A stretch of 23,113 nt of DNA from DAOUMF01 sp034408935 (lineage in GTDB: Bacteria > Chloroflexota > Dehalococcoidia > SM23-28-2 > RBG-16-64-32). Position 1 is the stretch's first letter. Every line of letters starts with the position of its first letter. The notes beneath the pieces were generated by a model, which did no database searches, had not been told where the DNA came from, and saw only the letters and a program-made list of their open reading frames with translations. The stretch covers positions 1 through 23,113 of the forward strand of contig DAOUMV010000019.1 in assembly GCA_034408935.1 (NCBI GenBank). The letters are read 5' to 3'. Below, piece by piece: positions 8,061 through 15,558 of this stretch. A program made the translations under genes and the position numbers.

Positions 8061-8124
8061 GTTCCCACCAACGGCAAGAAGTGTCGAACACGGCCTGAGG
8101 GAATGGGGCCGCATTCGCCTGACG

Positions 8125-8133
8125 TGCTATCTT
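8125..8133 (+). promoter_or_regulatory. Extended -10 promoter of tRNA-Ser
   Basis: TGCTATCTT: TG, one base, then TATCTT (8128-8133), placing the start about seven bases later at the tRNA 5' end (8141). No good -35 is visible at the expected spacing. Confidence 0.35.
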
Positions 8134-8140
8134 TGTCTGT

Positions 8141-8232
8141 GGAGGGGTGCCGGAGTGGTTTAACGGGGCGGTCTTGAAAACCGCTGTGCCCCGTACGGGG
8201 TACCGTGGGTTCGAATCCCACCCCCTCCGCCA
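8141..8232 (+). tRNA. tRNA-Ser (anticodon UGA)
   Basis: A class II tRNA folded by eye. The acceptor stem is GGAGGGG (8141-8147) pairing with CCCCTCC (8222-8228), followed by discriminator G8229 and an encoded CCA (8230-8232). The anticodon stem GCGGT/ACCGC (8168-8172/8180-8184) encloses loop CTTGAAA with anticodon TGA at 8175-8177. A long variable arm with CCCCGTACGGGG is diagnostic of serine or leucine tRNAs, and the T arm is GTGGG-TTCGAAT-CCCAC. It reads UCA and probably other UCN codons. serS, its cognate synthetase gene, lies about 6 kb away in the same window. Confidence 0.97.
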
Positions 8233-8356
8233 CCTCGACAGAGAATCGCGGTTGCTCGGGCGGCGCGGCGGCATGTCACAACCGCGGCGCGCGTAGCAGT
8301 CGCGACGAGAGTCGTGGACAGGGTGCTGCGAAGGAGCCCAAGTCGGAGGAGGGATC

Positions 8357-9235
8357 ATGAAGCGAGAAGACGTCGCCTTCTATTCAGAGGGGTGCCGGCT
8401 ATCGGGGCACCTGTACCTTCCCGATGACCGGAAGGAGGGGGAGCGACGGCCGGCGGTCGTGCTCGCCCACGGCTACACCGGTGTGAAGGAACTGATCCTG
8501 CCCGCGTACGCCGAGCGGTTCGCCGGGCAGGGGTGGGTCGCGCTGACATTCGACTATCGCGGGTTCGGGACGAGCGAGGGGCAGCGAGGCAGGCTGCTAG
8601 CTCTGGAGCAGGTCGAGGACATCCGCAACGCCGTGACGTATGTCCGCACTCGATCAGAGGTGGACCCGGAGCGGATAGGCTTGTGGGGGACGTCGTACGG
8701 CTGCGGCCTGGTGGTGCACGCGGCGGCCTTCGATGAGCGGGTAAAAGCGGTGGTGGCGCAGATCGGCATCGCCGACGGGATGACCTCTGCCACCCGCGCC
8801 CTGAGCGAGCAGCAGGTGCAGGCGCTGAGGATGGGGATCGAGCAGGATCGCAAGCAGCGGGTGTTGACCGGGCGGGGGATGTACGTCGACCCGTTCGCGA
8901 TCATTCCGGACCCGGAGATGATCGCGTTCTTCGAGAGCCATCTTGCGGCCGCGCCTCAGGCGAAGACGCAGATCCTGCTGCAGTACGTGGAGGCGCACAT
9001 CGAGTTCAGTCCGATCTCGGTGGTGGATCGGATCGCGCCGCGGGCGCTGCTCATCATCGCCGCGGAGCACGACGTGATCTGCCCGGCGGACGAGCTGAAG
9101 CGGATGTACGACCGGGCCGGTGAGCCGAAGAAGTATGCGCTGGTGGAGGGCGTCACGCACTTCGAGTGCTACGAGGGGGAGGGGATGGAGCGGACGTGCG
9201 CCGAGGCGATCGAGTGGTACAAGGCTCACCTGTGA
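8357..9235 (+). CDS. Alpha/beta hydrolase (dienelactone hydrolase/esterase-like)
   Basis: A 292-residue serine hydrolase. The oxyanion region AHGYTGVKE starts near residue 37, FDYRGFGTSEG lies near 66-75, and the nucleophile elbow is GTSYGC (111-116) with Ser113. Asp239 (AAEHDVICP) and His268 (GVTHFECY) complete the triad. The layout resembles the DUF1100/X-Pro-peptidase-like group in which an N-terminal beta-rich segment (SEGCRLSGHLYLP) precedes the core. The start at 8357 follows GGAGGAGGG (8345-8353). It is unrelated in detail to the other two hydrolases in the window and its substrate is unknown. It ends convergently with the uracil-DNA glycosylase gene; the 73-base gap holds a run of ten G (9284-9293) and no clear terminator. 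Confidence 0.9.
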   Translation: MKREDVAFYSEGCRLSGHLYLPDDRKEGERRPAVVLAHGYTGVKELILPAYAERFAGQGWVALTFDYRGFGTSEGQRGRLLALEQVEDIRNAVTYVRTRSEVDPERIGLWGTSYGCGLVVHAAAFDERVKAVVAQIGIADGMTSATRALSEQQVQALRMGIEQDRKQRVLTGRGMYVDPFAIIPDPEMIAFFESHLAAAPQAKTQILLQYVEAHIEFSPISVVDRIAPRALLIIAAEHDVICPADELKRMYDRAGEPKKYALVEGVTHFECYEGEGMERTCAEAIEWYKAHL

Positions 9236-9308
9236 GGGGGGAGAGGGCGCTGGCGGCGATGGAGCGTTTCGCGCATGAGTTACGGGGGGGGGGAGTTCAG
9301 GTACGGGC

Positions 9309-10022
9309 TCAGGAATCGCGGGAGAGTTCGCGGGCGCGAAGGAACACGGAGTCGAACATCTCCTCCGTGAGCTTGCCGGTGAACGTGTTCTGCTGGCTGG
9401 GGTGATAGGAGCAGAGCACGGTGCGCCTGTCGGACAAGCGGGCCTCCACGCCGTGGCCGAAACGAGGCCGAGGGCGGAGGCCGGTCAGCCGCGCCACGGC
9501 ATCGTAGGCGAACGAGCCCAGGGGCAGGATGACTCGCACACGCTGGAGCAACCCCAGTTCGCGCTCCAGGTAGGGCAGGCAGGTGTTGCGCTCCTCGCTC
9601 GTGGGCTTGTTTGCGGGCGGGGCGCAGCGCACGGCGGCGGTCACGTAGGCGCCGGTAAGGCGAAGTCCGTCGTCGCGATGATCACTGTTGGGCTGATTGG
9701 CGTAGGCGAAGCGGTGGAGCGCGCCGAAGAGCCAGTTGCCCGCGCGATCGCCGGTGAAGACGCGCCCGGTGCGGTTGCCGCCATGGGCGGCGGGCGCTAG
9801 GCCGACGATGAGCAGCTCCGCGTCGGGGTCACCGAAGCCGGGCAGCGGCCGTCCCCAGTAGTCCCAGTCCTTGAAGGCGGCTCGCTTCTCCGCGGCGACC
9901 TTCTCGCGCCACTGCACGAGCCGCGGGCACTTGCGGCACTCCGTGACACGATGCTGAAGCTGCTGCAGGGCATGTACGCTATCGGCGGCGTTGGGGACCT
10001 CCTGGGGCGGAGACGTGCTCAT
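9309..10022 (-). CDS. Uracil-DNA glycosylase, family 5 (UDGb) type, 4Fe-4S
   Basis: Removes uracil, and in this family also hypoxanthine or xanthine, from DNA to start base-excision repair. It has 237 residues. Four cysteines at 29, 32, 133 and 148 match the iron-sulfur cluster of family 4/5 enzymes. Motif A reads GLAPAAHGGNRTGRVFTGDR (74-93), the UDGb form with no catalytic Asp or Asn, rather than the GEAPG form of family 4; motif B is HPSQQNTFTG (207-216). The ATG overlaps the stop of the upstream flavin oxidoreductase as ATGA (10019-10022), so the two are translationally coupled even though their functions look unrelated. Family 5 is favoured over family 4 by both motifs. Confidence 0.93.
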   Translation of the reverse strand: MSTSPPQEVPNAADSVHALQQLQHRVTECRKCPRLVQWREKVAAEKRAAFKDWDYWGRPLPGFGDPDAELLIVGLAPAAHGGNRTGRVFTGDRAGNWLFGALHRFAYANQPNSDHRDDGLRLTGAYVTAAVRCAPPANKPTSEERNTCLPYLERELGLLQRVRVILPLGSFAYDAVARLTGLRPRPRFGHGVEARLSDRRTVLCSYHPSQQNTFTGKLTEEMFDSVFLRARELSRDS

Positions 10023-11134
10023 CGAGCGGCGGCCGCCTCACGGAGGCGGCGCTCCTCGCCGCACTCCAGGGGCTCGCCGCGGATGCCGAAGGAGAAGCAT
10101 TTGTTGCAGCTCAGGCACTTGGCGGGGGCGGAGTCGCCGCTCTGCCAACGGGCGATGAGGCCGGGCTCGCGGATGAGGGGCCTGGCGATGGAGATCATGT
10201 CGGCGTCACCGGAGCGGAGGATGTCCTCGGCCAGGGCCAGGCTGCGGATGCCGCCGACGAGGATGACGGGGATATCGACGGCGCGCTTGGCGGCGGCGGC
10301 GTCCTGGCGGAAGTAGGCGTGCTCCTCCTCGTCCGGCCTCTGGACGCGGGCGGACCTGGCGCCGAAGCCGACGCTGATCTCGGCGGCCGATAAGCCCTCG
10401 GCGGCCAGCGTCTTCAAGGTCGCCAGGCCCTCGGCGAGCGGCAGTCCGTTGTCGGCGTCGTCCTGGAGGCCGATCTTGATCCACACGGGATAATCGTCGC
10501 CGACGGCGCGGCGCACGGCGCGCATCACCTCGACGTGGAAGCGTCGGCGGCGCTCCGGCGATCCGCCCCATTCGTCGGTTCTGTGGTTGCTGAGGGGGGA
10601 GAGGAACTGGCTCATGAGATAGCCGTGGGCGCCGTGAAGCTGGACGGCGTCGAAGCCGGCCTCGGCCCCGCGGGCGGCGGCAGCGGCGAAATCGCGAACA
10701 ACGCCCTCGACCTCGGCGGAGGTCATCGCGCGGTGGGGCCGGTTGGTGTCCGTCTCGGAGGGCGCGAGGGCGACGCGGTCGGTGGGGCCGAGGAGGGTGA
10801 GGTTGATGCCGCCGTGGGCGATCTGGAGGGCGATCCTGGCGCCGTGGTCGTGGGCGGCGCGCACGAGGCGTCGCATGCCCTCGACGTGGCGGTCGTGGGA
10901 GATGCCGAGCTGGCGGACGGCGGCCTTGCCGTTGTCGGAGACGTAGGCGTAGCCGGTAGAGATGAGGCCGACGCCGCCGCGGGCGACGTTCTCGATGATG
11001 TTGACGGAGGCGTCCGTGACCTGGCCGTCGTCGGTGGCGGTGCTGTCCCAGGTGGCGGATCGCACGAAGCGATTGCGGATGTCGACTCCGGCTATGGTGA
11101 TGGGGTCGAAAGGTGTGGAGGTCGGATGATTCAT
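10019..11134 (-). CDS. NADH:flavin oxidoreductase, old yellow enzyme family, with 4Fe-4S motif
   Basis: FMN-dependent TIM-barrel ene-reductase of 371 residues. The substrate-binding His pair is in LHGAHGYLMSQFLSPLSNHR (166-185), followed by TDEWGGSPERRRRF; the phosphate-binding end of the barrel is VGGIRSL and ISIARPLI. The C terminus carries C-x2-C-x2-C-x11-C (Cys340, 343, 346, 358), the 4Fe-4S pattern of 2,4-dienoyl-CoA reductase and trimethylamine dehydrogenase. However, the protein stops there and lacks the FAD/NAD domains those enzymes have. It starts at ATG 11134 with AAAGGA five bases upstream. It lies 79 bases after an esterase gene and overlaps the UDG gene. The substrate is unknown; a partner flavoprotein may supply electrons. 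Confidence 0.93.
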   Translation of the reverse strand: MNHPTSTPFDPITIAGVDIRNRFVRSATWDSTATDDGQVTDASVNIIENVARGGVGLISTGYAYVSDNGKAAVRQLGISHDRHVEGMRRLVRAAHDHGARIALQIAHGGINLTLLGPTDRVALAPSETDTNRPHRAMTSAEVEGVVRDFAAAAARGAEAGFDAVQLHGAHGYLMSQFLSPLSNHRTDEWGGSPERRRRFHVEVMRAVRRAVGDDYPVWIKIGLQDDADNGLPLAEGLATLKTLAAEGLSAAEISVGFGARSARVQRPDEEEHAYFRQDAAAAKRAVDIPVILVGGIRSLALAEDILRSGDADMISIARPLIREPGLIARWQSGDSAPAKCLSCNKCFSFGIRGEPLECGEERRLREAAAAR

Positions 11135-11213
11135 GGTGTCCTTTCCGTCGCGCTGCGGCCCGCTGGGATCAGCGGGGCCGAATGTCTGGCGAAGCAGATC
11201 CGGGCGGCCGCAG

Positions 11214-12116
11214 CTACCGCGTGGCCGCCTTCGCGCCCACGTGCTCGCGGATGAACTCGCCGATGCGGTCGATGGCCACCTGGCCCTCGGGGAGCATGAC
11301 GGCGAATGCCTGCCAGACGTGGATCATGTCGTCCCAGACCTCGAGAGTGGCGTCCACGCCGGCCGACCTGGCGCGGTCGGCGAGGCGGGTGGAGTCGTTG
11401 AGGAGGGTCTCGGCGGTGCCGGCCTGGATGAGGAGCGGGGGCAGGCCGGTGAGGTCGGCGTAGAGGGGGGCGGCCAGGGGGGTGCGGGGGTCCCGGTCGT
11501 CGAGGTAGTACTTCACGTGGTCGAGAAGCTCTTCGCGCGACACCATGGGGTCGAGATGGGCCTTGGTCTTCATGGACTCGCCGATGCCTTCCATGTCGAC
11601 CCAGGGGGAGAGGCAGACGCCCGCGGCGGGGAGGGGGTCGCCGGCGTCGCGGAGGGCGACGAGGGTGGCGATGGTGAGGCCGCCGCCGGCGGAGTCGCCA
11701 GCGATGGCGATGCGGGCGGGATCGACGCCGGAGGCGAGGAGCCAGCGGTAGGCGGCGGTGGCGTCCTCGAGGGCAGCGGGGAACGGGTTCTCCGGGGCGA
11801 GGCGGTAGTCGATGGCGAGGGCGCGGGCACCGGAGGCGCGGGCGATGCGGGAGATCAGCTCGCGGTGGGTCTTGATGGAGCCAAGGGAGTAGCCGCCGCC
11901 GTGGAGGTAGAGGACGACTTGCTCGTCGTCGGCGTTGGGGGCGGCGATCCACTCGCCGGGCACGCTGTCGACGTCGACCGGCTGGCAGCGAACGTCTTCG
12001 GGTATGGGCGCCAACTGGGCGAGGGTCTCCATGGCGGCGCGCCGCTCCTCGATGGTCTCGGGAGTGGGGGCGGACCTCAGCATCTGGATAACGGTCTGAA
12101 GCTGCTGGCTGGGCAT
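11214..12116 (-). CDS. Esterase/lipase, hormone-sensitive lipase (GDXG) family
   Basis: A 300-residue alpha/beta hydrolase of the HSL group. The oxyanion motif HGGG is at 72-75 (LHGGGYSLG), the conserved DYRLAPENPFPA begins at 103, and the nucleophile elbow GDSAGG (140-145) has Ser142. Glu236 in GTAETLLNDS is the likely acid and His266 (MIHVWQ) the base. Such enzymes cleave short-chain esters in the cytoplasm; the physiological substrate is not evident. The ATG at 12116 follows AGGAGGAGAAACC. A perfect TTGACA on the minus strand (12176-12181) lies upstream but without a convincing -10, so a private promoter is only possible. It is followed by the flavin oxidoreductase in the same direction. 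Confidence 0.93.
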   Translation of the reverse strand: MPSQQLQTVIQMLRSAPTPETIEERRAAMETLAQLAPIPEDVRCQPVDVDSVPGEWIAAPNADDEQVVLYLHGGGYSLGSIKTHRELISRIARASGARALAIDYRLAPENPFPAALEDATAAYRWLLASGVDPARIAIAGDSAGGGLTIATLVALRDAGDPLPAAGVCLSPWVDMEGIGESMKTKAHLDPMVSREELLDHVKYYLDDRDPRTPLAAPLYADLTGLPPLLIQAGTAETLLNDSTRLADRARSAGVDATLEVWDDMIHVWQAFAVMLPEGQVAIDRIGEFIREHVGAKAATR

Positions 12117-12198
12117 GGTTTCTCCTCCTATCGGCTCGCCCGTCTGAGATGATGGTGCGGGAAAAGGGCGGCGGCTGTCAACGCGGCAGTGGGCTTAG

Positions 12199-13302
12199 CT
12201 ACGCCGCCTCCATCCCGCTGATCCCCAGCGCCGCCAGGATCTCCTCGCGGTGCTCCGGGCGCTTTTCGGCGAAGGCCCAGAGGAGACCGAAGCAGCCGGA
12301 GACCATCATGTCGCCGTGGGGGACGGCGAAGTAGGGGTCGAGGGCGCTGCCACGCAGCTTGCCGCGCTGGGGGCCGGTGACGGCGAGGAAGGGACTACCT
12401 CCGCCATCCCGGTCGGCGTAGTAGACGCCGTGGCCCTTGCTGTCGAACACGTCCTCGTGGGGCAGGGTGCCAGCGATGAGGCGCTGGGTGAAGTCCACGA
12501 GTTGGTCTGTGGTGACCTCGCCGGTGTGGTGCTCGTAGAGGGAGCGGATGCGGGTGCCGCGGAGGTGGAAGGCGAGGGCGTGCATGTTGCCGAGGTTGAG
12601 GACGAGCTGCTCGACGTGGGCGGAGACCTGGGGGTCCTGCAGGGCGCCCAGGGCGGCGGCAGGGCCGGTGTCCAGGAAAACGATGGGCGCGTCGGCGTCG
12701 GCGGCGGCGACCAGGGAGCGGGCGCGGGTGAGGTATTCCGGCAGCTCCTGGGGGAGGTAGGCGAAGGCGCGGAGGTCGTTGCGGGCGGCGACGACGCGGC
12801 GGAGGTGGTCGAAGCGGAAGAGGCGGTCGGAGTAGCCGGGGGGCGAGGCGCCGTGGTCGAGGCAGCCGAGGGCGAGGCCGCCGAAGCGCGTGTCGACGTC
12901 GAAGGCGGAGAAGGCGGCGCGGATGGCGTCGAGGTCGAGGTCGCGGAGGCGGACGTGCTCGCCGTCGGTGCGGGCCGCCTCGTCGTCCGAGACCAGCGTG
13001 ACGCCCATGCGCTGGACGCTGTCGAGGTCGTCGTCGAAAGTCTGGGCAGCTTCGGGTGTAGCGTAGGCGGGGAGGCCGGCCTCCAAGTGGTGGTTGAGGG
13101 CCCAGTGGCAGGGCCCGCCGCCCATGGTGACGCCGGTGAGCACCACAGGCTGGCGCTGACGGGTCGCCGCTCGGATGCGGGCGGCGGCGATCTCGGTGGC
13201 CGAGGGCATGATCATCTGAAGGGCGTTCTCCACGGGCTGCGTGGAGTCGAAGAGGAGGATGTCCTGGGTGCCGGTGCCCATGTCCACGGCGAGGATGCGC
13301 AT
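12199..13302 (-). CDS. DUF1786 family protein, ASKHA-like fold suspected
   Basis: A 367-residue protein matching my recollection of DUF1786, a family loosely annotated as a putative pyruvate formate-lyase activating enzyme without experimental support. It opens MRILAVDMGTGTQDILLFDS, which resembles the phosphate-1 loop of actin/hexokinase-type ATPases. A second similar segment is FLDTGPAAALGALQ, and NLGNMHALAFHL follows. A GVTMGGGPCHWALN segment (about 57-70) is also well preserved. No radical-SAM CxxxCxxC is present, so the activating-enzyme name should not be taken literally. No Shine-Dalgarno precedes the ATG, while a -10-like TATCAT lies ten bases upstream, hinting at a leaderless mRNA. 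It is the most upstream gene of a minus-strand run with the esterase, oxidoreductase and UDG. Confidence 0.8.
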   Translation of the reverse strand: MRILAVDMGTGTQDILLFDSTQPVENALQMIMPSATEIAAARIRAATRQRQPVVLTGVTMGGGPCHWALNHHLEAGLPAYATPEAAQTFDDDLDSVQRMGVTLVSDDEAARTDGEHVRLRDLDLDAIRAAFSAFDVDTRFGGLALGCLDHGASPPGYSDRLFRFDHLRRVVAARNDLRAFAYLPQELPEYLTRARSLVAAADADAPIVFLDTGPAAALGALQDPQVSAHVEQLVLNLGNMHALAFHLRGTRIRSLYEHHTGEVTTDQLVDFTQRLIAGTLPHEDVFDSKGHGVYYADRDGGGSPFLAVTGPQRGKLRGSALDPYFAVPHGDMMVSGCFGLLWAFAEKRPEHREEILAALGISGMEAA

Positions 13303-13311
13303 CGTGAATCT

Positions 13312-13317
13312 ATGATA
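13312..13317 (-). promoter_or_regulatory. Possible -10 of a leaderless DUF1786 transcript
   Basis: On the minus strand TATCAT (5/6 to TATAAT) ends ten bases before the ATG at 13302, so transcription would begin within about three bases of the start codon. No good -35 is seen. The lack of a ribosome-binding site is consistent with leaderless translation. Confidence 0.3.
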
Positions 13318-13452
13318 GCACTGGGTTCAGAGGGGCAGGCTTGGGCCTTGCGGATGGGCCTGATGGCCGGGCGAAAGGCCGGTAACCGCGATTCTGAGGT
13401 GCACAGATTGCCGGTTGTGGGGCTTTGGGTACTGTGAGGTGCAGGCAAGGTC

Positions 13453-13480
13453 TTGACAACCCGCTGAACACATGTACTAT
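13453..13480 (+). promoter_or_regulatory. Strong sigma70-like promoter facing the DUF3800 gene
   Basis: TTGACA (13453-13458; 6/6) with a 16-nt spacer to TACTAT (13475-13480; 4/6); TATAGT overlaps just downstream as an alternative -10. The predicted start is near 13487, immediately ahead of a folded RNA ending in an intrinsic terminator. No protein-coding gene begins downstream on this strand. Confidence 0.6.
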
Positions 13481-13486
13481 AGTGAG

Positions 13487-13555
13487 TGAAAGGTTCCTCC
13501 CTGGCGAATGTGCCCATGGGGCACTGCCGAAAGGCTAGCCAGGGAGGTCGTTTTT
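13487..13555 (+). ncRNA. Candidate small structured RNA with three-way junction and terminator
   Basis: About 69 nt from the predicted start to the end of the T-run. A perfect 10-bp closing stem, CCTCCCTGGC (13496-13505) with GCCAGGGAGG (13538-13547), encloses two hairpins. The first is GTGCCC-ATG-GGGCAC (13510-13524). The second is GCC-GAAA-GGC (13526-13535), capped by a GNRA tetraloop. The closing stem is followed by TCG and TTTTT (13551-13555), an intrinsic terminator. The T-run overlaps the stop codon of the convergent DUF3800 gene. It matches no RNA family I recognise (not SRP RNA, hammerhead, c-di-GMP or purine riboswitch). A plain terminator for some upstream plus-strand transcript is the main alternative. 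Confidence 0.5.
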
Positions 13556-14216
13556 AGTACCAGTCTACAGTCCCGAAACGGAAGATAGGGAATTCGCTCT
13601 GAATGAGGTGGCGAACGGTATCGTAGGGACGCATCTCACCCCGTTCCCACTTGACATAGATGGCCCAGCACAAATAATCGACGATCTGCAAGAAATGATG
13701 GGATGCCGAGTCGTGCATGCAGATGACGTAGGCCACACCCTTTAGGTGGCGTGCGAGGTACTCCTTCACTCCCTTCTTGAGTGCTTCTCGTTCCGAAGCC
13801 CGTGCTGATGCTCTGTCCATGAAGATGAATACTTTGCTGAATCGAGACACATCTATCCCACGTGGGTCGAAAGGATACTTCAGCAGGTTTTCTACCATCA
13901 TCGGGTAGAATTTTTTCAAGGGACGGATTGGGGGAGCCGCCTTCCGTTTCTCGACCACAACGCTGTCCACCCGGGCATCCCGCAAATTCTTCACCAAATC
14001 AAATACGAGGTCCCGCACGGCTTGACGGTCTTCCGAGGCGTGGAACTTCTCAATATCTGTGCCGAGGTCAATGATTTGGTGCTTCAGCGAGTAGAGGTCA
14101 AGAAGACCCTGACTGACGTCAGTCGTCATCAGGCTTGTAAGAACCCAATGCGTGGTGCCACGCGATGAGAAGTCGTAGTTGCCGGATTCGTCGATGAACA
14201 CGTAGAGGTATGACAC
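13554..14216 (-). CDS. DUF3800 family protein, probably acquired
   Basis: A 220-residue soluble protein with the DUF3800 signature: YVFIDESGNYDF at the N terminus (Asp9, Glu10), EKFHASED near 56-63, FIFMDRAS near 131-137 and the C-terminal LQIVDYLCWAIY (176-187, Asp180). The spaced acidic residues suggest an RNase H-like metal-dependent fold, as proposed for the family, but no activity is established. Such genes are common in variable or mobile regions. The start is GTG at 14216; an in-frame TAG lies shortly upstream and the ribosome-binding site is poor. Its base composition is clearly lower in G+C (about 53-55% in two sampled 60-base lines, against 73% in a serS line), a sign of recent transfer. 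It begins 20 bases after the serS stop and converges on the candidate small RNA. Confidence 0.8.
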   Translation of the reverse strand: MSYLYVFIDESGNYDFSSRGTTHWVLTSLMTTDVSQGLLDLYSLKHQIIDLGTDIEKFHASEDRQAVRDLVFDLVKNLRDARVDSVVVEKRKAAPPIRPLKKFYPMMVENLLKYPFDPRGIDVSRFSKVFIFMDRASARASEREALKKGVKEYLARHLKGVAYVICMHDSASHHFLQIVDYLCWAIYVKWERGEMRPYDTVRHLIQSEFPIFRFGTVDWY

Positions 14217-14236
14217 CGGGCGTTTTCCGAACTACG

Positions 14237-15544
14237 TTAGGCGATCACCTCGAGGTGGCCCATGTAGGGGCGCAGTGGTTCCGGGATCACCACGGAGCCG
14301 TCGCGCTGCTGGTAGTTCTCGAGGACGGCGATGAGGGTGCGGGGCAGGGCGAGGCCGGAGCCGTTGAGGGTGTGAGGGTGCTGGGGGCGGGCGCCCTTCT
14401 CCTTGCGGTAGCGGATGTTGGCGCGGCGGGCCTGGAAATCGGTGCAGTTGGAGCAGGAGGAGACCTCCAGCCACTCGCGACAACCGGGGGCCCACATCTC
14501 GATGTCGTAGGATTCGGCGGCGTTGAAGCCGAGGTCGCCGGTGCAGAGCTGGAGGACACGGTGGGGGATGCCGAGGGCACGGGGGACTGACTCGGCATCG
14601 CGGACGAGGTCTTGGAGGGCGTCGGCGGACTGGTCCGGCTCCACGAACTTGTACATCTCGACCTTGTCGAATTGATGGCCCCGCTTGATGCCGCGGACGT
14701 CGCGGCCGGCGGACATCTTCTCGCGGCGGAAGCAGGGGGTGTAGGCGACGTAGTTGAGGGGGAGGGAGCCCGGCTCGAGGATCTCGTCGCGGTGGAGGCT
14801 GGTGAGGGGCACCTCGGCGGTGGGGACGAACCAGAGGTCCTCCTCGGCGTCGTGGTACAGGTTGTCGGCGAACTTGGGGAGCTGGCCGGCGGCCAGCATG
14901 TTCTCCTCCTTGATCATGGCCGGGGGGTAGAGCTCCGTGTAGCGGCCGTCGCGGAGGTGGAGGTCGAGCATGAAGGCGATGAGGGCGCGCTGGAGGCGGG
15001 CGCCCGCGCCCTTGAGGACGTAGAAGCGGGAGCCAGCGAGCTTGGAGCCGCGCTCGAAGTCGATGATGCCGAGGGCCGGGCCCAGCTCCCAGTGAGGCTT
15101 GTGAAAGGTGGGCTCGATGGGCTCTCCCTCCGTGCGAAGCACGACGTTGGCGGACTCGTCGGGGCCGTCGGGGACGGAGCCCGTGGGCAGGTTGGGCACG
15201 GTGAGGAGGAGCGAGCGGAGGCGGGCTTCCTGGTCGCGGAGCTCCTCCTCGAGGTCGTCCAGCTTTGCGCCGAGCAAGGAGGAGCGGGCGACGAGGTCCG
15301 AGCGGCGGTGGTCGGCGTGCTTGGCCTCCTTGGCGTCGGCGGTCTTCGTGAGGCGCGCTAGGTCGCCGATCTCCTTGGATAGGGTGTTGCGTTCGGCGCG
15401 GATGGACTCCACCTCCTGGAGGGAGCGGCGGCGGTCGGCGTCGAGGGCGAGGATGCCGTCGAGGGGGGCGTCGGTGGCGCCGCGGCGGGCGAGGCCGCGA
15501 CGGACCTCTTCGGGGTTTTCGCGGATGAACTGGACGGAGAGCAT
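14237..15544 (-). CDS. serS: Seryl-tRNA synthetase
   Basis: Class II aminoacyl-tRNA synthetase charging tRNA-Ser (and tRNA-Sec where present). It has 435 residues, the normal length. The N-terminal long coiled-coil arm (about 30-105) contacts the long variable arm of tRNA-Ser; VPNLPTGSVPDG follows. Motif 2 is within CFRREKMSAGRDVRG, and the serine-site region includes CTGDLGFNAAESYDIEMW. Motif 3 is NGSGLALPRTLIAVLENYQQ, with the usual IPEPLRPYMG ending. The ATG at 15544 gives the canonical MLSVQFIRENPEEVRRGL start. It follows the HhH glycosylase gene after 14 bases and precedes the DUF3800 gene by 20 bases, so all may share a transcript. No T-box leader is visible upstream. Confidence 0.97.
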   Translation of the reverse strand: MLSVQFIRENPEEVRRGLARRGATDAPLDGILALDADRRRSLQEVESIRAERNTLSKEIGDLARLTKTADAKEAKHADHRRSDLVARSSLLGAKLDDLEEELRDQEARLRSLLLTVPNLPTGSVPDGPDESANVVLRTEGEPIEPTFHKPHWELGPALGIIDFERGSKLAGSRFYVLKGAGARLQRALIAFMLDLHLRDGRYTELYPPAMIKEENMLAAGQLPKFADNLYHDAEEDLWFVPTAEVPLTSLHRDEILEPGSLPLNYVAYTPCFRREKMSAGRDVRGIKRGHQFDKVEMYKFVEPDQSADALQDLVRDAESVPRALGIPHRVLQLCTGDLGFNAAESYDIEMWAPGCREWLEVSSCSNCTDFQARRANIRYRKEKGARPQHPHTLNGSGLALPRTLIAVLENYQQRDGSVVIPEPLRPYMGHLEVIA

Positions 15545-15558
15545 CTCGAAAGCCTAGC

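Noticed and set aside
9284..9293. Run of ten G between convergent stop codons
   Set aside because: Could form a G-rich structure or slip, but it lies outside genes and one tract alone is not evidence of phase variation.
12250..13437. A 395-codon open frame antisense to the DUF1786 gene
   Set aside because: Same composition artefact; the minus-strand product has coherent conserved motifs and the plus-strand one does not.
13487..13555. Possible hammerhead or known riboswitch
   Set aside because: The junction lacks the CUGANGA core and cleavage triplet, and no conserved riboswitch core was recognised by eye.
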